Shown piece after piece: positions 1-8,231 of a DNA stretch of 64,000 nucleotides; position 1 is the stretch's first letter; every line of letters starts with the position of its first letter. Origin of the DNA: Actinacidiphila acididurans (GTDB lineage: Bacteria; Actinomycetota; Actinomycetes; Streptomycetales; Streptomycetaceae); contig NZ_JADKYB010000011.1 of assembly GCF_016918855.1 (NCBI RefSeq), positions 186,001-250,000 of the forward strand. Reading direction: 5' to 3'. The notes below the pieces were generated by a model. The model saw only the letters and a program-made list of their open reading frames with translations, had not been told where the DNA came from and ran no database searches. Both the position numbers and the translations under genes were made by a program.

Positions 1-2
1 CG

Positions 3-1175
3 GACACCGGCGAGGCGGTCAACCTGTGCCCGCGCGAGGAGGAGTTCGGCGGGCCGATGTGGAAGCTCGGCTACCGCTGGTTCGCGCCCCTCCAGCACGG
101 GCTGATCGCGGTGCTGCACGGCGTCGGCGGCCAGCGGCTCGGCCTGCTCGACCCCGCCACCGGCGAGGTGACCGCGGCCACCGGCCCCTGGACCGAGTGG
201 AGCCCGTCGCTGGCGGCCACCGGCGGACGGGTCGTCGGCATCGCCGCCGGCGCCCGTACCTCCCACGAGATCGTGGAACTCGACACGGTCACCGGCCGCA
301 CCCGCGTGATCGGCGGCGCCCACCACGACACCGTGGATCCCGCCTACCTGCCCGAGGCCGTCCACCGCACCTTCCCCGGCCCGGACGGCCGCGAGGTGCA
401 CGCCAACGTCTACCCGCCGCGCAATCCGCAGGCCACCGGCGACGGTCCCGCGCCCTGGGCGGTATGGGTGCACGGCGGCCCCACCGGCCGCGCCGGCATG
501 GTGCTCGACCTGGAGGTCGCCTACTTCACCTCGCGCGGCATCGGTGTGGCCGAGGTCAACTACGGCGGCTCCGCCGGATACGGCCGCGCCTACCGCAACC
601 GGCTGCGCGAGCAGTGGGGCGTGGTCGACGTCGAGGACTGCGCGGCGGTCGCGGCCGGCCTGGTCGCCGAGGGCGCCGCCGACCCCGCCCGGCTGGCGAT
701 CCGCGGCGGCAGCGCCGGCGGCTGGACCAGCGCGGCGGCCCTGACCGGCACCGACACCTACGCCTGCGGCACCGTGCTCTACCCCATCCTCGACCTGACC
801 GCCTGGTCCCCCGAGGGCGGCGAGACCCACGACTTCGAGTCGCAGTATCTGGAGTCGCTGATCGGACCGCTGGCCGAGGTGCCCGAGCGGTACCGGGACC
901 GGTCGCCGGTCACCCGGGCCGACGGGGTCTCGGTGCCCTTCCTGCTGCTCCAGGGACTGGACGACGTGATCTGCCCGCCGGTGCAGTGCGACCGCTTCCT
1001 GGCGGCGCTCGCCGGGCGCGGCATCCCGCACGCCTACCGTGCCTTCGAGGGCGAGGGCCACGGCTTCCGCCGCCTGGACACCCTGGTCACCTGCCTCGAA
1101 GCCGAACTCTCCCTCTACGCCCAGGTGTTCGGCTTCACCGCGGCAGGGGTGCCGGAGTTGGAGCTGACCGTATGA
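3..1175 (+). CDS. S9 family (prolyl oligopeptidase-type) peptidase, 5' end outside window
   Basis: This is the C-terminal part of a serine peptidase of the prolyl oligopeptidase / acylaminoacyl-peptidase group. The frame is open from the window edge, so the N-terminus and most of the beta-propeller are missing. Visible features are a WVHGGPTG oxyanion-type strand, the nucleophile elbow GGSAGGW, a late Asp in LLLQGLDDVICP and a His in EGEGHGF, which together give the Ser-Asp-His triad of the alpha/beta-hydrolase fold. The stop codon overlaps the next start as ATGA (1172-1175), so it is translationally coupled to the LD-carboxypeptidase. I infer that the two work together in peptide or muropeptide turnover. 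No signal peptide can be assessed because the start is absent. Confidence 0.9.
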   Translation, partial: DTGEAVNLCPREEEFGGPMWKLGYRWFAPLQHGLIAVLHGVGGQRLGLLDPATGEVTAATGPWTEWSPSLAATGGRVVGIAAGARTSHEIVELDTVTGRTRVIGGAHHDTVDPAYLPEAVHRTFPGPDGREVHANVYPPRNPQATGDGPAPWAVWVHGGPTGRAGMVLDLEVAYFTSRGIGVAEVNYGGSAGYGRAYRNRLREQWGVVDVEDCAAVAAGLVAEGAADPARLAIRGGSAGGWTSAAALTGTDTYACGTVLYPILDLTAWSPEGGETHDFESQYLESLIGPLAEVPERYRDRSPVTRADGVSVPFLLLQGLDDVICPPVQCDRFLAALAGRGIPHAYRAFEGEGHGFRRLDTLVTCLEAELSLYAQVFGFTAAGVPELELTV

Positions 1176-2140
1176 CCGCGCCTTCCACCGGCCAGAACGC
1201 GCCCGCCAGGCCGGCCGTCCCCGCGCTCACCAGGCCGCCGCGGCTGGCGCCCGGCGACCGGGTCGGCATCGTCGCGCCCAGCGGCGCCGTGCCGAAGCAG
1301 CGGCTGGACGCCGGCCTGGACATCCTGCGGAGCTGGGAACTGGAACCCGTGGTGGCCCCGCACGTCCTGGACGACCACCCCTCCGGATACCTGGCGGGCG
1401 CCGACCGGGACCGGGCCGCCGACCTCCAGGCCGCCTGGTGCGACCCGACGCTGGCGGCGGTGATGTGCGCCCGCGGCGGCTACGGGGTGCAGCGCATGGT
1501 GGACCTGCTGGACTGGACGGCGATGGCGCGCGCGACGCCCAAGGCGTTCATCGGCTACAGCGACATCACCGCGCTGCACGAGGCGTTCGCCGCCCGGCTG
1601 GCCGTGGCCACCCTGCACGGCCCGATGACCGCCACCGAGACGTTTCTCACCGACCCGGCCACCCAGGAGCACCTGCGCCGCACCCTGTTCGCGCCGCAGG
1701 ACACCGTGCACATCACCTCGCCCACCGCCCGCACCCTCGTCCCCGGCCGGACCCGGGGCGTCACCCTCGGCGGCTGCGTCAGTCTGCTCGCCGCCGACCT
1801 CGGCACCCCGTACGCCCGCCCGGGCGCCGCGGGCGGCATCCTGCTGCTGGAGGACGTCGGCGAGGAGCCGTACCGCCTCGACCGCATCCTCACCCAGCTC
1901 CTGCGGGCCTCCTGGCTGGACGGAGTGTCCGGCGTCGTTCTCGGCTCCTGGCGGGACTGCGGTCCGTACGAGGAGGTCCGCGCGCTGATGCTGGACCGGT
2001 TCGGTCCGCTCGGCATACCCGTCGTCGAGGAGTTCGGCTTCGGTCACTGCTCCTCGACGCTCACCATGCCGCTCGGGGTGCCCGCGGTCCTCGACGCGGA
2101 CGCGGGGACGCTCACGCTGGAGGTGCCGGCGCTGGTGTGA
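1172..2140 (+). CDS. LD-carboxypeptidase (S66, muramoyltetrapeptide carboxypeptidase family)
   Basis: A 322-residue protein of the S66 family, which trims the terminal D-amino acid from murein tetrapeptides or, in relatives, removes peptide groups from antibiotics. It opens after a short leader with RLAPGDRVGIVAPSG, the family's N-terminal strand. GYSDIT near residue 130 carries the nucleophilic Ser. LLLEDVGEEPYRLDR supplies the Glu, and FGHCSSTLTMPLG supplies the His of the Ser-Glu-His triad. There is no signal peptide, so it should act in the cytoplasm on recycled wall peptides. The start is fixed by the ATGA overlap with the upstream peptidase. Its stop codon lies inside the first unit of an 18-bp tandem repeat, an odd 3' end. 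Confidence 0.93.
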   Translation: MTAPSTGQNAPARPAVPALTRPPRLAPGDRVGIVAPSGAVPKQRLDAGLDILRSWELEPVVAPHVLDDHPSGYLAGADRDRAADLQAAWCDPTLAAVMCARGGYGVQRMVDLLDWTAMARATPKAFIGYSDITALHEAFAARLAVATLHGPMTATETFLTDPATQEHLRRTLFAPQDTVHITSPTARTLVPGRTRGVTLGGCVSLLAADLGTPYARPGAAGGILLLEDVGEEPYRLDRILTQLLRASWLDGVSGVVLGSWRDCGPYEEVRALMLDRFGPLGIPVVEEFGFGHCSSTLTMPLGVPAVLDADAGTLTLEVPALV

Positions 2141-2231
2141 TCCGGCATGTCGGTGTGATCCGGCGCGCCGGTGTGATCCGGGGCGGCGGTGTGATCCGGG
2201 GCGGCGGTGTGATCCGGGGCGGCGGTGTGTA
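2134..2231 (+). repeat. 18-bp tandem repeat, five units plus a partial unit
   Basis: Units of GGTGTGATCCGGGGCGGC begin at 2134, 2152, 2170, 2188 and 2206, with a partial sixth unit at 2224. Units 3-5 are identical; units 1 and 2 differ at several bases near the unit end. The array starts inside the last codons of the LD-carboxypeptidase gene, and each unit repeats its GTGTGA end. It looks like a recent expansion of the gene's 3' terminus. No hairpin was seen in the unit. Confidence 0.9.
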
Positions 2232-2350
2232 CCGCGGCGCTTCTGCGCGTACCGGCGGCCCCGGCACGGACGGACCGGGCCGGGCCGGGCGATGGGCCGT
2301 GCGGGGCAGGTTTGGGGCCGGACCGGTCTGCGCCGGTTCGTCGGAGCGGC

Positions 2351-3469
2351 TCAGTTCGCCGCGGCCGGGAGGACGACGTCGAAGCGGCAGCCGCCGGGGA
2401 CGTTGCGGACGCTCGCGTGGCCGCGGTGGGCCTCCACGATGCCACGGACGATGGCCAGCCCCAGACCCGCGCCGGCCGGCGGGGTACGGGCGCCGGTGCC
2501 GCGCCAGCCGGTGTCGAAGACGCGGGGCAGGTCGTCCGCGGGTATGCCGCCGCAGCCGTCGGTGACCGACAGGACGACCGAGCCCGAGGCGGCGTCGTGC
2601 CGGGCCGAGACCGCGACAGTGCCGTCGGCCGGGGTGCGGTGGATCGCGTTGGTGAGCAGATTGGCCAGCACCCGGGTCATTTCACGGCCGTCCACCTCGA
2701 CCGGCACCGGCTCGACGCCGTCGCCGACCAGGCGCACACCGTGCTCGGCGGCGAGCGCGTTGGCACCGGCGATGGCGTCGCCGACCAGGTCGTACACCGA
2801 CATCCGGGTCGGCGACAGGGCGAGCACGCCCGCCTGGATGCGGGAGAGCTCGAACAGGTCGCCCACCATGACGCTCATCCGGTCCACCTCGGTCCGCATC
2901 TGCTTGTGGTAGCGGGCCGGGTCGTCGACGATGCCGTCCTCAAGCGCCTCGGCCATGGCCCGAAGGCCGGCCAGTGGGGTGCGCAGGTCGTGCGAGATCC
3001 AGGCGACCAGTTCGCGCCGGGACGCCTCCAGGGCGCGCTCGCGTTCCCGGGAGGCGGTGAGCTTGGCGCTGGTCGCGGCCAGTTCCCGGCCCAGTTCGGC
3101 CAGCTCTGCGGTCGGCGCGCCGTCGGGCGGCGCGAAGGTGTCGCCGTCCCCGAAGGCCCGGGTCGCCGCGGCCAGCGCCCGGCTGCCCGCCACGACCTGG
3201 CGGCCCAGCAGGAAGGTCACGCCCAGCGAGACGACGGCGGCGATCCCGCACACCGTGGTCACCACGCCCAGGTCGTGGTCGGACAGGAACATCGCCCACG
3301 CCACCGACAGGGTCCCGGCCAGCATCGCCGCCACAGTGACGACCGCGACCACCGCGAGGGACAGAGTCAGCGAGCGGTGCCGCAGCAGCCGCAGCGCGAC
3401 GGCCCCCGCGAGCCCGGCCGCCGCCGCGCCCACGGCCGCGTAGGCCGCGATGAACAACAGGTTCGTCAC
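2351..3469 (-). CDS. sensor histidine kinase
   Basis: A 372-residue membrane histidine kinase. Two N-terminal hydrophobic stretches (about residues 5-27 and 36-62) and a third near 72-90 anchor it. Then come a HAMP-like linker, the H-box WISHDLRTPL with the phospho-acceptor near His160, the N-box NLLTNAIHRTP, the G1 box TDGCGGIP and the G2 box GAGLGLAIV of the HATPase domain. It starts at GTG 3469, and the start overlaps the stop of the response regulator as GTGA, so the pair is co-translated with the regulator first. The N-box Asn is kept but a His stands where most kinases have Lys. The signal is unknown; there is almost no extracytoplasmic loop, which suggests sensing within the membrane. 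Confidence 0.93.
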   Translation of the reverse strand: MTNLLFIAAYAAVGAAAAGLAGAVALRLLRHRSLTLSLAVVAVVTVAAMLAGTLSVAWAMFLSDHDLGVVTTVCGIAAVVSLGVTFLLGRQVVAGSRALAAATRAFGDGDTFAPPDGAPTAELAELGRELAATSAKLTASRERERALEASRRELVAWISHDLRTPLAGLRAMAEALEDGIVDDPARYHKQMRTEVDRMSVMVGDLFELSRIQAGVLALSPTRMSVYDLVGDAIAGANALAAEHGVRLVGDGVEPVPVEVDGREMTRVLANLLTNAIHRTPADGTVAVSARHDAASGSVVLSVTDGCGGIPADDLPRVFDTGWRGTGARTPPAGAGLGLAIVRGIVEAHRGHASVRNVPGGCRFDVVLPAAAN

Positions 3470-4281
3470 GCGCCGGCACCGTCCGCCGGCCCGGCCCCGG
3501 GGCCCTCACCCGCGCCGGCCCCTTCCCGGGACAGAGCCCCCACCCCGGTCCCCGGTTCCGGGTCGAAGCGGTACCCCACCCCCCACACCGTGCTGATCAG
3601 CTTCGGCCGGGCCGGGTCCTGCTCGATCTTCTCCCGCAGCCGCCGCACGTGGACCGTCACTGTCGACAGATCCCCGAATTCCCAGCCCCACACCCGCCGC
3701 ATCAGCTCCTCGCGACCCAGCACCCGGCCCGGATTGCGCAGGAAGAAGACGAGCAGATCGAATTCCCGCATGGTCAGTGCCAGCTCCGCGCCGTGCCGCA
3801 GCGCCCGCCGCGCCGCCGGGTCCAGGGCCAGCGACCCCGAGCGCAGCCACGGCCCCGGCGCGGGCGCGCTGCCGGCCCGGCGCAGTACCGACTCCACCCG
3901 AAGCACCAGCTCACGCGGGCTGAACGGCTTGGTCACGTAGTCGTCCGCGCCCACCTCCAGGCCCAGGATCCGGTCGTCCTCGTCGCCCCGCGCGGTGAGC
4001 ATCACCACCGGCAGCGGGCCGGCCTCGCGGATCCGCCGGCACACCTCCAGCCCGTCCATCCCGGGCAGCATCAGGTCCAGCACCACCAGGTCCGGCCGCA
4101 CCTCCGCCGCCCGCGACACCGCCGACGGCCCGTCCGCGACCCGGTCCACCGCGAACCCCGCCCGGTCCAGGTATCCGGCGACCACCTCGGCCACGGTCGG
4201 GTCGTCGTCCACCACGAGAACCCGCCGCCGCGGCCCCGGGGCCTGCGACGACGGCGGTACGGGCACGGTCGCGCTGCTCAT
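3466..4281 (-). CDS. OmpR/PhoB-type response regulator
   Basis: A 271-residue two-domain regulator. The receiver domain (about 20-135) has the acidic pair in VVDDDP, the phospho-acceptor Asp near 69 in VVLDLMLPGMDG, the conserved Thr in MLTARG and Lys near 118 in YVTKPFSP. The DNA-binding winged helix follows (about 145-245), with LTMREFDLLVFFLRNPGRVLGREELM and the wing VWGVGYRF. I chose the ATG at 4281 because the residues further upstream are of low-complexity composition and the domain begins only about 20 residues later. The tail of about 28 residues is Gly/Ala-rich. It forms a two-component pair with the kinase that overlaps it by 4 bp. Confidence 0.93.
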   Translation of the reverse strand: MSSATVPVPPSSQAPGPRRRVLVVDDDPTVAEVVAGYLDRAGFAVDRVADGPSAVSRAAEVRPDLVVLDLMLPGMDGLEVCRRIREAGPLPVVMLTARGDEDDRILGLEVGADDYVTKPFSPRELVLRVESVLRRAGSAPAPGPWLRSGSLALDPAARRALRHGAELALTMREFDLLVFFLRNPGRVLGREELMRRVWGWEFGDLSTVTVHVRRLREKIEQDPARPKLISTVWGVGYRFDPEPGTGVGALSREGAGAGEGPGAGPADGAGA

Positions 4282-4829
4282 GCCCCGAGTCTGACACCCG
4301 CCCGGCGGGACCGTCCCGCCCCGGCCGCCCCGCACCCCCGGCCGTCCCCATTCCGTAAGGACCCGTGATTCGTCAGGAACCCGTGCTCACTGTCCGACGT
4401 CGGCCCCGCACCGCCGTCCACTGAAGCGATTCACCGGAGCCGATCAGCGGACCCGCGGACAGCGGGCCGCGCCGCCGCTGCGTACCGGTCCTGCGGCTCA
4501 CGCCGTCATCGACCCCGCGTATCTGTGGCGTACGTTTCGGCGGCGAGGTGCGAGCACGGCCCGGATCGGGCGGCCGGGTCCGCGGGAGGGGTGGCGCCAG
4601 AGGTGTAGACCTCTGCCCGGCGGTGGCCCGGCCACCGGAACCCGCCGCCGCGCGGCCCGAGCAGCCGAGTGGGCGCGGAGCGGACTCCCGGGTCCGGACC
4701 GCGGGCCGCGCGGGCGGTCGAAGAGCCCCCGCGGCACCGCCCGCGCGGGCGAGGAGACGGCGGCTGGAGAGGCATCCTGACGCGACACGATTGCCGGGAA
4801 ACCGTGCGCCTTTCGCCGCGATACCACCG

Positions 4830-4860
4830 TTGACACCCGCCCGGGGCCGTGAACTACTAA
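4830..4860 (+). promoter_or_regulatory. candidate housekeeping promoter for the M14 peptidase gene
   Basis: A perfect -35 hexamer TTGACA lies at 4830-4835. The best -10 candidates are ACTACT at 4853 (17-bp spacing) or TACTAA at 4855 (19-bp spacing). Neither is ideal. Transcription would start near 4866, giving about 60 nt of leader before the GTG start at 4929. The rest of 4282-4829 holds nothing else I can support; the 498-bp open frame on the minus strand there has noncoding composition. Confidence 0.5.
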
Positions 4861-4928
4861 CGGGATCCACTCGATGTCACGGGAGTGCAGTCGGCGTCAT
4901 GGGGGCACCGGCTTCAGGGGGAATTGCG

Positions 4929-6167
4929 GTGACGAGAGATCGATATCCGACGACGGCCGAGGTTACCGAGGGTGCGCGCGCGATTGCGCTGAGACACGCG
5001 GCTGTCGCGCGGCTGGGGGTGGTCGGCAGATCGAGGGCCGGACGGCCGCTGCTGATGCTGACGGTGGGCGACGGCCCGCGCAACGTCCTGGTGGTGGCCG
5101 GACCGCACGCGAACGAGGCCGCGGTGGGCGGCGCCACCGTACTGCGGCTGGCCGGCCAGATCGCCGCCGACCGCGAGCGCGGCCGGGACGACGGAAGCAC
5201 CTGGCACTTCCTGCTGTGCATCGACCCCGACGGCGCCGCGCTCAACGAGCCCTGGCTGCCCGGCCCGTACACGCTGCGCGGCCACTACGAGCACTTCTTC
5301 CGGCCCTGCGCCGCCGAACAGCCCGAATGGCTGCCCAGCAAGGGATACGCCCAGGACGCCGCCCTGCCCGAGACCCGCGCCCTGCTCGGAGTGCTGGACG
5401 AGCTGCGCCCGGTGCTGCAGTTCTCGCTGCACGGCATCGACGTCGGCGGCAGCTTCGTCCAGCTGACCAGCGACATCCCCGGTGTGCCGGAGCGGATCGG
5501 CAAGTCCGCGGCCGAACTCGACATCCCGCTGGAGACCGGTTCCTCCGACGCCTTCCAGTGGCCCAGCCCCGGCCCCGGGGTGTACGTGATGCCGCCCGCG
5601 TCCGACCCCGCCGCCGGCGACGGCGCCCACTCCACCTGGGCGCGCGCGCAGCGCTACGACGGGGTCACCGCGATCGTCGAGGTGCCCATGTGGGCCTGCG
5701 ACCGTACCGCCGACGTCACCCCGCACCCCGACCCCGACCACGCGCTGCGCGCCGCCGGCGCCGCTCTGCGCCGTGACCTGCCCACCGTGGCGCGGATGCT
5801 GGACGCCATGCCCGCCGAAGTCGTCGGCAATGACTGCGCGCTGCTGCGTACCGTCCGCGAACTGGTCTCCCTCGGCCCCCGGCTGACCGCCGAATGGGAC
5901 CCGGCCGTCCGCCCGCCGGACGCCGCGCCGCTGCCGCCCATGACCACCGCCCGGGTCACCAGCCTCGAGGTGTACGCCCAGCGCATCCCGCTGCGGGCCG
6001 CCGCCATGCTGCGCCGCATCGCGGCGGTCCCGCCCGCCACCCGGCTGGTCGACGAATGGTGCGCCGCGTACGAGCGCGCCTACCGCCCCCGCTGGGTCCC
6101 GGTCGCCGACCAGGTCGAACAGCAGGCCCGCAGCGTCCTCGCGGTGTACGAGGAGTTGTGCGCCTGA
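4929..6167 (+). CDS. M14 family zinc carboxypeptidase-like protein
   Basis: A 412-residue protein with the start of an M14 metallopeptidase fold. VVAGPHANEAAVGG gives the HxxE zinc-binding pair (His60, Glu63), and FSLHGIDVGGSF supplies the third, late His ligand. Proteins of this type hydrolyse C-terminal residues of peptides or deacylate amino-acid derivatives; the substrate here cannot be told. No signal peptide is seen, so it is probably cytoplasmic. I prefer the GTG at 4929 because an AGGGGG ribosome site ends 8 nt upstream. An in-frame ATG at 4899 would add ten residues. It stands alone, divergent from the two-component genes. Confidence 0.8.
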   Translation: MTRDRYPTTAEVTEGARAIALRHAAVARLGVVGRSRAGRPLLMLTVGDGPRNVLVVAGPHANEAAVGGATVLRLAGQIAADRERGRDDGSTWHFLLCIDPDGAALNEPWLPGPYTLRGHYEHFFRPCAAEQPEWLPSKGYAQDAALPETRALLGVLDELRPVLQFSLHGIDVGGSFVQLTSDIPGVPERIGKSAAELDIPLETGSSDAFQWPSPGPGVYVMPPASDPAAGDGAHSTWARAQRYDGVTAIVEVPMWACDRTADVTPHPDPDHALRAAGAALRRDLPTVARMLDAMPAEVVGNDCALLRTVRELVSLGPRLTAEWDPAVRPPDAAPLPPMTTARVTSLEVYAQRIPLRAAAMLRRIAAVPPATRLVDEWCAAYERAYRPRWVPVADQVEQQARSVLAVYEELCA

Positions 6168-6269
6168 CGCGGCCGCCCGCCCGTCGTACGTCACCCTCCT
6201 GCGACGTGCCCTCACCCGTACGGACCGCTCCAGCGCCTCTGCCGTGCCCGCTGCCGCGATCGTGGTCCC

Positions 6270-6515
6270 ATGACGACTACCGACACCGGCCGACGCGGAC
6301 TGCGGGACAGGCTCACCTTTGGCAGGGTCGTCGTGCTGGTGCTGTTCGTCCTCGCCCTGATCTTCATCTTCGAGAACACCCGCAGGGTGCGGGTCCGGGT
6401 GATCGTGCCCGAGGTCACCATGCCGCTGTGGGGCGCCCTGCTGGCCGCCTTCGTAGCGGGCATCCTGGTGGGCGGCTACACCGCCTGGGCCCGCCGTCGC
6501 CGCAGGCGCAGATGA
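6270..6515 (+). CDS. LapA-domain (DUF1049) small membrane protein
   Basis: An 81-residue protein with two hydrophobic helices, about 19-41 and 53-74, joined by a short loop containing NTRRVRVRVIVPEVTMPLW. It ends in a strongly basic tail of Arg residues. This is the layout of the LapA/DUF1049 family, named for lipopolysaccharide assembly in Gram-negatives but common in actinobacteria with unknown function. It converges on the acetyltransferase gene with only 7 bp between stops. Confidence 0.85.
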   Translation: MTTTDTGRRGLRDRLTFGRVVVLVLFVLALIFIFENTRRVRVRVIVPEVTMPLWGALLAAFVAGILVGGYTAWARRRRRRR

Positions 6516-6522
6516 CCGCGGT

Positions 6523-7038
6523 CTAGCGCCCGGCGGCGTCCGCGACCGGAGCGGGCTTCAGGTCCTTGCCGAGGCAGACGCTGAGCTCGTCGTGGCGGTA
6601 GTAGCCGAACTTCGGCACCGGCAGGTAGCCGCACGACTCGTACAACCCGATCGCCTCCGGCTGCTTCAGGCCGGTCTCCAGCACCATCCGGGTCCGGCCC
6701 GCGGCGGTCGCGCTCGCCTCCAGCTCGGCCAGCAGCCGGCGGGCCAGGCCCTGTCCGCGCGCCTGCGCGACGACGAACATCCGCTTGATCTCCGCGTCGC
6801 CGTCCTGGAAGCCCTCCGGGGAAGCCCCCCGCGACCGCCAGCCGCCGCTGGCCACCGGGGTGCCGTCGGTGTCGTAGATCAGCAGGTACAGGCCGTGCGG
6901 CGGTTCGAAGTGGGCCGCGTCCATATGGGTCAGGTCCCCGTCGCCGTACCGCTGCACGTATTCGAGCTGCACCAGGTCGTTGAGCCGCACCGCGTCGGGG
7001 GCGTCGTACCGCGTTGTCCGGATGTCCACGGGCCCCAT
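6523..7038 (-). CDS. GNAT family N-acetyltransferase
   Basis: A 171-residue single-domain acetyltransferase. The acetyl-CoA binding stretch is FVVAQARGQGLARRLLAELE, the RGQGLA form of the family's Q/RxxGxG/A motif. It follows the beta-strand DAEIKRM. The segment GLKQPEAIGLYESCGYLP is the usual C-terminal beta-bulge region. The substrate is unknown. The promoter region just upstream holds repeats of CGTACG at 7039-7044 and 7055-7060. Confidence 0.88.
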   Translation of the reverse strand: MGPVDIRTTRYDAPDAVRLNDLVQLEYVQRYGDGDLTHMDAAHFEPPHGLYLLIYDTDGTPVASGGWRSRGASPEGFQDGDAEIKRMFVVAQARGQGLARRLLAELEASATAAGRTRMVLETGLKQPEAIGLYESCGYLPVPKFGYYRHDELSVCLGKDLKPAPVADAAGR

Positions 7039-7145
7039 CGTACGATGCTCATTTCGTACGTTTGTACGTCCGCGGGTCCGTCTGCGTCTGCGGGAGCGGA
7101 GGTCCGTCCCGCCGCCCCGGGCACAGGCCGTCCACCTCGCGCGGG

Positions 7146-7151
7146 TAGGGT
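7146..7151 (+). promoter_or_regulatory. -10 element of a leaderless promoter for xth
   Basis: TAGGGT fits the TANNNT -10 pattern and ends 6 nt before the ATG at 7158. Transcription would start at or next to the A of the start codon. No ribosome-binding site and no clear -35 hexamer are seen. Confidence 0.5.
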
Positions 7152-7157
7152 CCAGGG

Positions 7158-7961
7158 ATGCTCACCGTCACTTCCGTCAACGTCAACGGGCTGCGGGCCG
7201 CCGCGAAGAAGGGCTTCCCGCGCTGGCTGGCCGAGACATCCGCCGACGTGGTGTGCCTCCAGGAGGTGCGCGCCGAGCCCGACCAGCTCCCGGCGGAACT
7301 GCGCGATCCCGACGGCTGGCACGCCTACCACGCCCCGGCTGCCACGAAGGGCCGCGCGGGCGTGTCCGTGTACACCCGGCGCAAGCCCTCCGCGGTCCGG
7401 GTCGGCATCGGGGCGCCCGAGTTCGACGCCGCGGGCCGCTATCTGGAGGTCGACCTGCCCTTCCCGGGCCCGGGCATCACCGTCGGCAGCCTCTACCTGC
7501 CCTCCGGCGAGGCCGGCACCCCGCGCCAGGACGAGAAGTACCGCTTCATGACCGGCCTGGCGGCCCATCTGGCCGCCCTCCACGCGCGCGCCGCCGCCGA
7601 CGGTACCCACGCCCTGGTCACCGGCGACTGGAACATCGCCCACACCGAGGCCGACCTGAAGAACTGGCGGGCCAACCAGAAGGCGGCCGGTTTCCTGCCC
7701 GAGGAACGCGCCTGGCTCACCGAGACCTTCGACACCTGGACCGACGTGGTCCGCGCGCTGCACCCGGACACCACCGGCCCCTACACCTGGTGGTCCTATC
7801 GCGGCCGGGCCTTCGACGCCGACAGCGGCTGGCGCATCGACTACCACGTCGCCACCCCCGGCCTGGCCAAGACCGCCGTCACAGCGGTGGTCGAACGCGC
7901 GGCCTCCTACGACCTGCGCTGGTCCGACCACGCGCCGGTGACCGTCACCTACGACGTCTAG
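7158..7961 (+). CDS. xth: exodeoxyribonuclease III (AP endonuclease family)
   Basis: A 267-residue enzyme of the exonuclease III/EEP family, which cuts at abasic sites and trims 3' blocked ends in base excision repair. Motifs in order are SVNVNGLRAAAKKGF, VVCLQEVRA (metal-binding Glu), TGDWNIAHTEADLKN (Asp/Asn pair), GWRIDYHVATP and the terminal RWSDHAPV with the catalytic Asp-His. The length is normal for the family. The ATG follows a TAGGGT hexamer by 6 nt, so the message may be leaderless. Confidence 0.96.
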   Translation: MLTVTSVNVNGLRAAAKKGFPRWLAETSADVVCLQEVRAEPDQLPAELRDPDGWHAYHAPAATKGRAGVSVYTRRKPSAVRVGIGAPEFDAAGRYLEVDLPFPGPGITVGSLYLPSGEAGTPRQDEKYRFMTGLAAHLAALHARAAADGTHALVTGDWNIAHTEADLKNWRANQKAAGFLPEERAWLTETFDTWTDVVRALHPDTTGPYTWWSYRGRAFDADSGWRIDYHVATPGLAKTAVTAVVERAASYDLRWSDHAPVTVTYDV

Positions 7962-8065
7962 GACGACGTATTGACGTTTTGAGGACGCAGGGCGACGGCC
8001 GCGACGCGTGGACGGTCACGTGCGTCGTACGGGCCGCCCTCCCGTGCGCTTCGTCCGTACCCGTC

Positions 8066-8099
8066 GCCTTGTGTCGCGTATTGCCGCGCGACACAAGGC
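8066..8099 (+). terminator. 13-bp perfect hairpin between xth and the Mut7-C gene
   Basis: GCCTTGTGTCGCG (8066-8078) pairs perfectly with 8087-8099 around an 8-nt loop. It lies about 105 nt after the xth stop and is not followed by a T run. It may terminate xth transcription or be a protein-binding palindrome. The rest of 7962-8231 holds no supported gene. Confidence 0.6.
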
Positions 8100-8231
8100 G
8101 GCGGGCACGGCACCTTTACTGACGACGGATCAGGCTGTGGTTTTTCCGGCGCGCAGGCGCTCGCCGAGGGGGCCGTTCCGGCGGCCGGAAAGCCATGGCC
8201 GTCCGGGCCGGGCCGGTGGCATGCTGGGCGC

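Noticed and set aside
1115..2047. A 310-codon open frame antisense to the LD-carboxypeptidase gene
   Set aside because: It mirrors the codon bias of the true gene on the other strand and encodes only low-complexity residues.
2134..2231. Possible CRISPR array
   Set aside because: Units are head-to-tail without spacers and there are no cas genes.
4373..4870. A 165-codon open frame on the minus strand between the two-component genes and the M14 gene
   Set aside because: Arg/Pro/Gly composition, no motif and no ribosome site; such frames are expected by chance in this GC range.
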